Of a DNA stretch of 64,000 nucleotides, positions 52,241-61,400 are shown piece by piece (the stretch's first letter is position 1; every line of letters starts with the position of its first letter). This stretch comes from CAYULW01 sp964445815. Lineage in GTDB: Bacteria > Bacteroidota > Bacteroidia > Flavobacteriales_E > Vicingaceae. Made by a program: the position numbers and the translations under genes. The stretch is from NCBI GenBank assembly GCA_964445815.1, contig CAYULW010000003.1, positions 558,001-622,000 of the forward strand, written 5' to 3'. The notes under the pieces were generated by a model that was given only the letters and a program-made list of their open reading frames with translations, was not told where the DNA came from and did not search any database.

Positions 52241-54091
52241 ATGGCAGAAGTACAATATACCGAAGACAATATTAGATCGCTTGACTGGAAGGAGCACATT
52301 CGTATGCGTCCTGGCATGTACATTGGAAAATTAGGAGATGGGTCTGCCTATGATGATGGCATTTACGTTTTACTTAAGGAAGTCTTAGACAACTCTATAG
52401 ATGAGTTTGTCATGGGAAACGGTCGGACAATCGAAATTTCTATTAAGGATAAAACGGTTAAAGTCAGGGATTATGGTCGGGGAGTTCCTTTAGGCAAGGT
52501 AGTCGATGTGGTCTCTAAGATCAATACTGGAGGAAAATACGATTCTAAGGCCTTTAAAAAATCTGTTGGATTAAATGGAGTAGGAACCAAAGCGGTCAAT
52601 GCACTTTCCACTTATTTTTTGATTGAATCAAACAGAGATGAAAAAAGTAAATCAGCTGAATTTTCACGTGGAGAATTAACCAGTGAAACTGACATAGAGT
52701 CTAGCACAAGGCGCAAAGGAACCAAAGTTGTTTTTACGCCCGATGAAGAAATTTTTCATAACTATCAATACCGTACTCAGCATGTAGAGCGAATGTTATG
52801 GAACTATGTTTACCTGAATAGGGGGCTAACCATAATTTTCAATGGAGAGAAGTATCATTCGGAAAGAGGACTCTATGATCTGTTGGAGAAGAACATGTCA
52901 GATAATCCGCTGTACCCAATCATTCATCTGGAAGGGGAAGACATTGAAGTCGCCATTACGCATACCAATTCTTACGGCGAAGAATATTACTCATTTGTCA
53001 ATGGTCAGCATACCACACAAGGGGGAACACATCAGGGTGCCTTTAGAGAGGCTTATGTAAAGACGATCCGTGAGCATTTTCAGAAAGATTACGATGCGGT
53101 TGACATTCGCTCCTCTATAGTAGCGGCCATTAGTGTCAAAGTAATGGAGCCGGTATTTGAATCTCAAACGAAAACGAAACTCGGTTCACACGAAGTAGGA
53201 CCTGAAGGGCCTTCAATGCGCGCATTTGTGAGTGATTTTCTGAAAAAATACTTGGACAATTATCTTCATAAGAATCCAGAAGCAGCAGAAGCTTTACAAA
53301 GGAAGATATTACAATCTGAGCGTGAGCGAAAAGATCTGGCCGGAATTAAAAAGCTGGCAAGAAAAAGAGCCAAAGAAGTCAGCCTGCACAATAAGAAACT
53401 ACGTGACTGCCGTGTACATTATAATGAGAAGAAAGAAGGAGTAGAGAATACAACTTTGTTTATTACAGAGGGAGATTCAGCATCAGGTTCAATCACTAAA
53501 GTAAGAGATGTCAACACGCAAGCGGTTTTTAGTTTGAAGGGCAAACCTTTAAATTCATTTGGTTTGACCAAAAAGATCGTTTATGAAAACGAAGAGTTTA
53601 ACCTGTTGCAGGCAGCATTAAATATTGAAGACGATCTTGATAACTTAAGATACAACAATGTTGTGTTGGCCACTGATGCAGATGTCGACGGCATGCACAT
53701 CCGTTTATTACTCATTACTTTCTTTTTACAGTTTTTTCCTGATCTTGTTAAAAATGGACATCTCTATGTTTTGGCAACGCCATTGTTTCGAGTGCGTGAT
53801 AAAAAGCAGACCTTTTATTGCTATAGCGATCAAGAGAAACTCGATGCAATTAATCAACTGAAAGGCAAACCTGAGATTACGAGATTTAAAGGTTTAGGTG
53901 AGATATCTCCTGATGAGTTCAAGCACTTTATTGGGGAGGAGATGCGCTTAGAACCGGTCGTTATCGGTAAAGATAAATCAGTGCACGAACTTTTGGAATT
54001 TTACATGGGTAAAAACACACCGGATCGTCAAAAATTTATCATAGAGAATTTAAAAATTGAGGAAGATGTTGTAGCTGATGCTGCACTTTAA
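52241..54091 (+). CDS. parE: DNA topoisomerase IV subunit B
   Basis: ATPase subunit of topoisomerase IV (type IIA), which unlinks daughter chromosomes. The 616-residue product has a GHKL ATP-binding site with KEVLDNSIDE near residue 46-55, VRDYGRGVPLG and GLNGVGTKAVNALS; the transducer region with GTHQGAFREAYV; and the TOPRIM domain with FITEGDSASGSI near 408 and ATDADVDGMHIRLLL near 480. RPGMYIGKLGDGSAYDDGI near the start is typical for ParE of Bacteroidota; the gyrase-specific insert is absent. An AAAGGAG lies 3 nt before the ATG, a rare Shine-Dalgarno in this window. parC follows after 14 nt. Confidence 0.95.
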   Translation: MAEVQYTEDNIRSLDWKEHIRMRPGMYIGKLGDGSAYDDGIYVLLKEVLDNSIDEFVMGNGRTIEISIKDKTVKVRDYGRGVPLGKVVDVVSKINTGGKYDSKAFKKSVGLNGVGTKAVNALSTYFLIESNRDEKSKSAEFSRGELTSETDIESSTRRKGTKVVFTPDEEIFHNYQYRTQHVERMLWNYVYLNRGLTIIFNGEKYHSERGLYDLLEKNMSDNPLYPIIHLEGEDIEVAITHTNSYGEEYYSFVNGQHTTQGGTHQGAFREAYVKTIREHFQKDYDAVDIRSSIVAAISVKVMEPVFESQTKTKLGSHEVGPEGPSMRAFVSDFLKKYLDNYLHKNPEAAEALQRKILQSERERKDLAGIKKLARKRAKEVSLHNKKLRDCRVHYNEKKEGVENTTLFITEGDSASGSITKVRDVNTQAVFSLKGKPLNSFGLTKKIVYENEEFNLLQAALNIEDDLDNLRYNNVVLATDADVDGMHIRLLLITFFLQFFPDLVKNGHLYVLATPLFRVRDKKQTFYCYSDQEKLDAINQLKGKPEITRFKGLGEISPDEFKHFIGEEMRLEPVVIGKDKSVHELLEFYMGKNTPDRQKFIIENLKIEEDVVADAAL

Positions 54092-54105
54092 ACTAAGAAT
54101 GTCAA

Positions 54106-56874
54106 ATGGCTGATAAAGAGGAGTTAGATGATGAGTTATTAGAAGATGGGGGAGACGTTTCAGGAGGCTTGGAAAATGTGATTCAGGTCTCTGGCATGTA
54201 CAATGAATGGTTTTTAGATTATGCCTCTTATGTTATTCTGGAAAGAGCTGTTCCTCATGTTAATGATGGCTTAAAGCCTGTTCAAAGACGAATACTGCAC
54301 TCTCTTAAAGAGATGGATGATGGACGTTATCATAAAGTGGCCAACGTCATTGGAAATACCATGAAATACCACCCGCATGGTGACGCTTCGATTGGAGATG
54401 CCATGGTTCAGATCGGGCAAAAGGATTTACTATTGGACTGCCAGGGAAACTGGGGGAATATTTTAACAGGAGATCGTGCAGCGGCACCGAGGTACATAGA
54501 AGTTCGGCTTTCCAAATTTGCGCTGGATGTTGCTTTTAATAATAAAACGACCGAGTGGATATCTTCTTATGACTCCAGAGGTAAAGAACCCGTCACTTTA
54601 CCTGTAAAATTCCCACTTTTATTAGCACAAGGAGTCGAAGGAATTGCCGTTGGTTTAGCTTGCAAAATTTTACCTCATAACTTCAATGAATTGATTGATG
54701 CATCCATCAAAATCTTAAAAGGTAAGCGCACGAATATTTTGCCGGACTTTCAGACCGGAGGGATGGCAGATTTTAGCAATTACAATGATGGGCTAAGAGG
54801 TGGTAAAATTCGAGTTCGAGCTAAAATTGGTCAATTGGATAAAAAAACCTTGATTATTACCGAAATTCCATATGGGACAACAACATCAGGACTCATTGAC
54901 AATATTCTAAAAGCCAATGATAAGGGGAAGATAAAAGTCAAAAAGATAGAAGACAATACCGCTGAGAATGTAGAAATATTAATCCACCTTCCACCTAATG
55001 TTTCTCCTGACAAAACCATTGATGCTTTATATGCATTTACGGATTGTGAGGTATCTATATCTCCTAACTCTTGTGTAATTGAAGATGATAAGCCGAAATT
55101 TCTGGGAGTCAATGAAATACTGAAGATCAATACAGAGAATACGCGTGATCTACTCAAGTTAGAACTTGAGATAAAAAAAGGTGAACTCGAAGAGCAATGG
55201 CACTTTTCTTCCTTAGAGAAAATATTCATTGAGAAACGAATTTACAGGGATATAGAAGAGGAAGAAACGCTTGAGGGTATATTTAAAGCTGTTTATGCCG
55301 GTTTAAAACCGCACATCAAGCATTTACTGAGAGAAGTTAATGATGATGACATCAATCGTTTATTGGAAATCAGAATCAAAAGGATTTCAAAGTTTGATAG
55401 CTTTAAGGCTGATGAGTTGATTAAGAAGATTGAAGATGAACTCGAACAGGTCAAATACGATCTTGAGCATTTGACGGATTTTGCCATCGCTTATTTTAAA
55501 AGGATAAAAGAAAGGCATGGTAAAGGAAGGGAGCGAAGAACCGAGATCAAATCTTTTGAAAATATTGATGCTACTAAAGTAGCTGTGGCAAACGCCAAAC
55601 TATATGTCAATCGGGAAGAAGGTTTTATTGGGCATGGATTGAGAAAGTCAGAGTCAGAGTTTGTGGCAGATTGTTCAGATATTGACGATATTATTGTTTT
55701 CAGAGCTGATGGTGTAATGCAGGTTCAGAAAATTCAACCCAAATCTTTTGTTGGTAAAAACATCATTCATGTTGGTGTTTGGAAGAAGGGTGATAAGCGT
55801 ACCATTTATAACATGATTTATCAAGATGGTAAGGGAGGAAATACCATGATGAAGCGTTTTCCGGTGACCTCTATTACTCGAGATAAGGAATATGATTTAA
55901 CAGCCGGAAAACCAAACTCTAAGGTCTTGTATTTTACGGCTAACCCAAATGGTGAAGCAGAAGTTGTTTCAGTACTCTTAAGAGCAAAAGCCAAGTTGAA
56001 AAAGTTGAAATTCGAAATGGATTTTGCTGAATTGGCCATAAAAGGTCGAGGGGCAAAAGGCAATATACTGACTAAGCATTTGGTGAATAAAGTGACGCTT
56101 AAAGAAGAAGGAACTTCTACATTAAGTGCTCGAAAAATTTGGTTTGATGATACTGTGCAACGCATTAATACCGAAGGTAGAGGAGAGTTACTTGGACAAT
56201 TCAAAGCAGAAGACAAAATATTGACCATAACCCAATCGGGACATTATAAGCTTACCGGAACAAACATTTCTACTCATTTTGAAGAAGACCTGATTATCAT
56301 TGAAAAATGGTTGCCTGAGAAACCCCTAACCATTGTGTATTATGATGGTGAAAAAGAAGATTTTTATGTCAAGCGCTTTTTGGTAGAAGATAGTGATAAA
56401 AAAGTGCTGTTTATCTCTGAGCATGAAAAGAGTTATATGGAACTTGCCTCTACAGATTTGAACACGGTGGTAGATATCAGTTTTGTTAAACCAAGAGGGA
56501 AAGACCCCAAGCCAAACGAGATTTTGAATCTTAAAGATTTTATTGCCGTCAAAGGGTACAAAGCTTTAGGAAATAAATTAAGTTACGATAAGGTGAAAGC
56601 AGTCGATCGACTTTTTGATGAGGCAGCTTCAGAGGCAATTGGAATAAGCATTGAAGAACTAAACGCTAACCCATTTGAGCAAGACCTCTTGGAGAAAGCA
56701 GATGAGGATCAACAAGAAGAAGAGAATGACAAAGTGGAGCTTAAGGATGAAAGTGCTAAAGAAACATCTACAAAGGCAAAGAGTGACGATAGCCCTGAAG
56801 CAGCACGAGCGGAAAAAAGAACCAATACTGATGAAGATGCTCCACAGATGGATTTATTTGGAGGAGACCTATGA
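54106..56874 (+). CDS. parC: DNA topoisomerase IV subunit A
   Basis: DNA breaking-and-joining subunit of topoisomerase IV, 922 residues. The winged-helix domain has ERAVPHVNDGLKPVQRRILHSL near residue 47-68, YHPHGDASIGDAMVQI near 86-101 (the quinolone-pocket region) and the catalytic Tyr in RAAAPRYIEVRLS near residue 130. A tower domain and coiled coil follow to about 480. The C-terminal part holds beta-pinwheel-like strands (GVMQVQKIQPKSFVGKNIIHVGVW, GELLGQFKAEDKILTITQSGHYKLTG) without a clear gyrase box. The end is a long charged tail (about 840-920) rich in Glu, Lys and Ser, probably disordered. It overlaps the rhomboid gene by 4 nt. Confidence 0.95.
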   Translation: MADKEELDDELLEDGGDVSGGLENVIQVSGMYNEWFLDYASYVILERAVPHVNDGLKPVQRRILHSLKEMDDGRYHKVANVIGNTMKYHPHGDASIGDAMVQIGQKDLLLDCQGNWGNILTGDRAAAPRYIEVRLSKFALDVAFNNKTTEWISSYDSRGKEPVTLPVKFPLLLAQGVEGIAVGLACKILPHNFNELIDASIKILKGKRTNILPDFQTGGMADFSNYNDGLRGGKIRVRAKIGQLDKKTLIITEIPYGTTTSGLIDNILKANDKGKIKVKKIEDNTAENVEILIHLPPNVSPDKTIDALYAFTDCEVSISPNSCVIEDDKPKFLGVNEILKINTENTRDLLKLELEIKKGELEEQWHFSSLEKIFIEKRIYRDIEEEETLEGIFKAVYAGLKPHIKHLLREVNDDDINRLLEIRIKRISKFDSFKADELIKKIEDELEQVKYDLEHLTDFAIAYFKRIKERHGKGRERRTEIKSFENIDATKVAVANAKLYVNREEGFIGHGLRKSESEFVADCSDIDDIIVFRADGVMQVQKIQPKSFVGKNIIHVGVWKKGDKRTIYNMIYQDGKGGNTMMKRFPVTSITRDKEYDLTAGKPNSKVLYFTANPNGEAEVVSVLLRAKAKLKKLKFEMDFAELAIKGRGAKGNILTKHLVNKVTLKEEGTSTLSARKIWFDDTVQRINTEGRGELLGQFKAEDKILTITQSGHYKLTGTNISTHFEEDLIIIEKWLPEKPLTIVYYDGEKEDFYVKRFLVEDSDKKVLFISEHEKSYMELASTDLNTVVDISFVKPRGKDPKPNEILNLKDFIAVKGYKALGNKLSYDKVKAVDRLFDEAASEAIGISIEELNANPFEQDLLEKADEDQQEEENDKVELKDESAKETSTKAKSDDSPEAARAEKRTNTDEDAPQMDLFGGDL

Positions 56875-57494
56875 TTAGTCTCGTCATCATTGTCATCACA
56901 CTTCTTGTCTCTATTCCAGCCTTTAAGAAACCGGAACTGTTTTACAAGTACGATTTTGATCCCTATCGTATTGTCAACAATAAAGAGCACATTCGCTTCT
57001 TAAGTCATGCTTTTATACATGCAGATGGCTGGCATTTGGGCATTAACATGTTTGTGCTTTGGATGTTTGGTGGAGTAACAGAGCGTTACTTTCAAGCTTA
57101 TGCGGGAGATAAAGGCATACTTTATTTCTTGTTATTGTATTTCGGAGGGATATTATTTGCTGTCTTGCCCTCCTATAAAAAACATCAGCACAACCCCAAT
57201 TACCATTCCGTTGGTGCTTCAGGAGCTGTATCGGCAGTTGTGTTTTCCTCCGTCATTTTCTCTCCCGGAACGGAGCTTTGTCTTTACGGTTTACCTTTTC
57301 TCTGCTTTCCGGGTATCATCTGGGCAATCGTTTACCTCATTTATTCCTACAGAAAAGGCAAGCAGGCAAATGATCACATCAATCACGATGCGCATTTTTG
57401 GGGAGCCATTTATGGCGTGGTTTTTACCATGCTCGTTTTACCTGAAACCATTTTTGCATTCTTCGATCAAATTTTGTCACTTTTGCCTTTCTAG
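56871..57494 (+). CDS. Rhomboid-family intramembrane serine protease
   Basis: A 207-residue protein with six hydrophobic helices. SHAFIHADGWHLGINMFVLWMFGGVTE is the second-helix signature (H-x-x-x-HxxxN), GASGAVSAVVF carries the catalytic Ser near residue 117, and HDAHFWGAIYG supplies the catalytic His near residue 175 in place of the usual AHLGG. All residues for catalysis seem present. It cleaves transmembrane segments of unknown substrates. The ATGA overlap with parC and a 1-nt overlap with the next gene indicate cotranscription with topoisomerase IV. Confidence 0.9.
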   Translation: MISLVIIVITLLVSIPAFKKPELFYKYDFDPYRIVNNKEHIRFLSHAFIHADGWHLGINMFVLWMFGGVTERYFQAYAGDKGILYFLLLYFGGILFAVLPSYKKHQHNPNYHSVGASGAVSAVVFSSVIFSPGTELCLYGLPFLCFPGIIWAIVYLIYSYRKGKQANDHINHDAHFWGAIYGVVFTMLVLPETIFAFFDQILSLLPF

Positions 57495-58336
57495 TGGCAA
57501 AAGAAAAACTCATCGTTTACAATGGAAAAATAATGCCTGAAGCCGATGTCAGCTTTGGTGTTAATCGAGCCATGCGTTTTGGTGACGGACTCTTTGAAAC
57601 CATAAAAGTGATTAATGGAGAGCCGCACCTATGGTCAGCTCACATGGAGCGTTTGAAAGAAGGAATGAATTACTTAAAATTGAGTTATGATCCCTTATTC
57701 TTTGATGAGCTCTTGGTAGATGCCCATTCTCTGTTGTTGCAAAAGGAGATAAAAAAAGGAGGGCGATTAAGAGTGATGGTCTATCGCTCCGGTAAAGGGA
57801 CTTATAGTCCTGAGAAGAGTAGTGTGGACTACCTCATTGAAGCAGATTTACATACTGCTAATGGTTTTGAACTCAACAAAAAGGGATTGAAGGTTGAAAT
57901 TGCTCAGGAAGAGAAGATAGTACCTGAAAGGAGAAATGCATTCAAAACCTTAAATGCCATTCCTTATGTAAGAGCAAGTCTGGAGAAGCAGGAGAGAGGG
58001 TTTGATGATTTGTTGATACAAAATACGGAAGGAAAGATTATAGAAGCCACCTCATCCAATCTGTTTATTTTTAAAAGTGGAAAGTGGATCACACCTCCAA
58101 TAGAGGATGGTTGCTTAAATGGTGTCATGCGGTCATGGATCATGGATAACTTAAGTTTAAATGGTTTGTCCACTTTAGAACAATCAATTCGAGTTGAGGA
58201 TGTTCTAATGGCAGAAGAGGTATTTTTAACCAATGCCATTCAAGGCATAAAATGGGTTTCCGCTTTTCGAGATAAACGGTTTTACAGACGAAAAGTAGAA
58301 GAAATCTTCAAACGGATGAATCAAGGTTTTCAGTAG
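57494..58336 (+). CDS. Class IV aminotransferase (BCAT/aminodeoxychorismate lyase-like)
   Basis: PLP-dependent enzyme of 280 residues starting at a GTG that shares a base with the rhomboid stop. NRAMRFGDGLFETIKVINGEPHLWSAHMERL is the family start (substrate-contacting Arg/Phe/Glu); the PLP lysine lies in NAFKTLNAIPYVRASLE near residue 150; EATSSNLFIFKSGKWITPPIEDGCLNGVMRSWIM carries the phosphate-binding Ser/Asn and the Gly-x-MR motif. AEEVFLTNAIQGIKWVSAF is the closing motif. This fold includes branched-chain aminotransferase, D-amino acid transaminase and PabC. A length of 280 fits PabC or D-AAT better than the 300-360 of BCAT. No folate or amino acid gene is beside it, so I leave it open. 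Confidence 0.87.
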   Translation: MAKEKLIVYNGKIMPEADVSFGVNRAMRFGDGLFETIKVINGEPHLWSAHMERLKEGMNYLKLSYDPLFFDELLVDAHSLLLQKEIKKGGRLRVMVYRSGKGTYSPEKSSVDYLIEADLHTANGFELNKKGLKVEIAQEEKIVPERRNAFKTLNAIPYVRASLEKQERGFDDLLIQNTEGKIIEATSSNLFIFKSGKWITPPIEDGCLNGVMRSWIMDNLSLNGLSTLEQSIRVEDVLMAEEVFLTNAIQGIKWVSAFRDKRFYRRKVEEIFKRMNQGFQ

Positions 58337-58430
58337 TTTTTATCTATGAATGAGGTGTAACAAATATGGATAAACCTCGTATATTAATCGATAAATAAGG
58401 TGAATTCAATCCTTAACATAAAATTAGTAT

Positions 58431-58438
58431 TACTTTTG
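58431..58438 (+). promoter_or_regulatory. Probable -7 element of the giant cargo gene
   Basis: TACTTTTG matches TAnnTTTG, 19 nt before the ATG at 58458, giving a leader of about 13 nt. No clear TTG is found at the -33 distance. The gap from 58337 to 58457 holds no gene. Confidence 0.5.
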
Positions 58439-58457
58439 ATAGGTTAAACCACCTCAA

Positions 58458-61400
58458 ATGCCATCATTAAAAGAAAAATTAAGTTTCGTTTTTCTCCTCT
58501 TTTCTTTTTTGAAGCTATATGCCGGAGACCCTGACCTCTTTTATTTTGTAGCTGACGGAAATAATAATTTATACTCGGTAGATCGTGGTTCCGGGGTTGT
58601 GACCAATATAGGAGCTACGGGGGTTGGAAACATTGAATCTATCTGTTATTATCCCATTCCGGGAGCCAATCAATTGTTTGCAGCCAATAACGGCGAGTTT
58701 GGTGAATTAAATACTACTACAGGAGTTTACACGGCCATTTCAGATATAGATGCTGCCGGACCAATGAATGGTTCTATAGGGGCTCAAAATATAGATGATG
58801 TGGATGCCATGATGTTAGATGGTCAGACATTCATCATCTGGGCAGCACAACGAAATAGTCCGAATGATCTATTGTTTCAGATTGATCCGTCTACCGGTCA
58901 GGTTATTCGCAGTGCTTTTGGGTCAGGTATAGACTATATTGTCGTGTCGGGACCAGGAATTAATGTGGATGTGGATGATTTGGCAGTAGATCCTACCACA
59001 GGAAGAATGTATGCCTCGAACAATGATGGAGGTTCTTCAGATAATTTAATCGAGATCAATAAATACAATGCAATCTATACAGTTATAGCCGCATTGGGTG
59101 AAGACGATATGGAAGGTTTAGCCTTTCATAACGATGGTACACTATACGGTTCTGAAGGTGATACCGATAGGATGAGCGAAATCAATTTAACAACTGGAGC
59201 GACGACCAATCAGATTACTTTAGCCGGAGGAGACGTTGAAGCTTTAGCTTCTCTGGTGGCAGATGCAAATACTGTGAGTGGAACGGTTTATAATGATGAT
59301 GATTTGGATGGGGTATTAGATGGAGGAGAGTCAGGTGTTGAAGGAGTGATTCTGTACTTATATATAGACCTTGATTCTGATGGTACAATTGATCCTGAAG
59401 ATACCCGTGTGCAAACTACCACAACCGATTCAAATGGAGATTATGCTTTTTATTATGCTTCTACAGCTTCTCTATTAGTAACGACCGAATTTAGCTCTTA
59501 TCCCGCAAGTTCAGCTTTGACAACGGACAATATAGAATCGGCGACTTTTACTGATAATGTCAATTTTGCAGAAGTAGATGCCAATAACAATTTCGGAGTA
59601 GGAACCGGGCCTGATTGTGATGGAGATGGTTTACCCAATTTCTATGAAGGCGGAGCGAACTCAGATTTGGATCCAATTTTGGACAGTTGTGATTTGGACT
59701 CTGACAATGATGGCATTTTGGACTCAGTAGAAGGGATTGAAGATTTTGATGATGATGGCATTCCCAATTACAGAGATAGAGATTCAGACGATGATGGTAT
59801 TCCGGATGCCATAGAAGCAAATAGAGGTGCAGAGCCAACGGGCTATTCCAGCTCAGAGGGTAATGTTGCCGGAACAGATGCGGATGGTAATGGTATTGTT
59901 GATGCTTTAGAGACGGCAGCAGGCAGTGGTGTCATGGTTGCGCCCTTGCCGGACTCCGATAATGATGGCAACCCCGATTATCTGGATCTGGATTCAGATA
60001 ACGATGGAATATTAGACATTATAGAAGCAGGAGGAGAAGATTCTGATCTAGACGGTCAGGTTGATGGCTTATTGGATACTGATGGCAACGGTTTAGATGA
60101 TCGAATAGAAAGTACACCATTAGAAATTCCGAATACCGATGAGACGTTTGAGAATTCTAATGGATTAACCAATCTTCCCAATTACATTGATATAGATTCT
60201 GATTCAGATGGTATAGACGATACAAGAGAAGGTTACAGCACGGCAGATTATGATTTCCCGACTTTATTGACTGATACGGACTCGGACGGGATCATTGACT
60301 TTTGGGATGTTTCTACTTTTTCTACACCAATTACACCTTACGATAGAGATTCAGATGATGTACCGGATTATATGGATTCTGATTCAGATAATGATGGTGT
60401 ATCTGATCTAATAGAAGGCAATGATGCTGATGGTGATGGAGTAGTAGATGTGGCCTTGTCTGGAGACGATGATGACAACAACGGCTTAGATGATGCCTTA
60501 GATGAATTGTGCGGACAAGAGACTGTTTACGCGACTGTGACTGATTATGGAGAAGAAGACTTTGATGATGGCGATGTGGATGATGGAAGCAGTGATTTAG
60601 AATTGTTGGATGATGGGGGAACAAATCAAATTGTTGGTATTCGCTTTGGAAATGTGGAAGTAGCTCAGGGCGCAAGCATAAGTTCGGCATACGTCCAGTT
60701 TGAAGCCGATGAGATCAGTACAGGGGAAATCTCCATTGTCATTCATGGTGAATTGGCCACTAATTCTGCGGCCATCACAACCGGTAATAGTGATATCAGT
60801 TCAAGAACAACGACAACAGCGAGTGAAACCTGGACTCCTGACGATTGGGATCAGGTCAATGAGGCAGGTGATGATCAAAGAACGGTTGATATTTCTTCAA
60901 TCATTCAGGAAATAGTTAATCAGGGAAGCTGGTCAAGCGGAAACAGTTTAACACTCATTTTTTCTGGGCCAAGTGGCAACTCTCGTGTTGCCGAAACGGA
61001 CCCATTATTGATCATTAGTACAGATTTCAATGCCGCGCCTACTTTAGAGTTTACAGCCGGAGATTATGCAGAAGAAGACAATTCAGACGGATCTATTGAC
61101 TTGGGTAGTTCTGATTTAGAACTTCCAAATGATGGAGGAACCAACCAAACAGTAGGCATTTTGTTTCCCGGAGTAACCCTAGATCAGGGGCAGGTAGTTA
61201 CCTCGGCTTATATTCAGTTTCAAGCGGACGAAGTTCAAACAGGCGCAATTACAGTAACTATTGAAGGAGAGTTGGCCACGTCATCAGCTGTTTTTACAAC
61301 AACCAATTCAGACGTATCCAATAGAACAACAACAACTGCTTCGGTGAACTGGTCACCCACAGATTGGAACTCGATTGGAGAAGAAGGGAGCCCCCAGCAG

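Noticed and set aside
54831..56228. Minus-strand open frames inside parC (54831-55229, 55821-56228)
   Set aside because: Ser/Leu/Ile-rich products typical of the antisense of a Lys/Glu-rich gene; no features of real coding.
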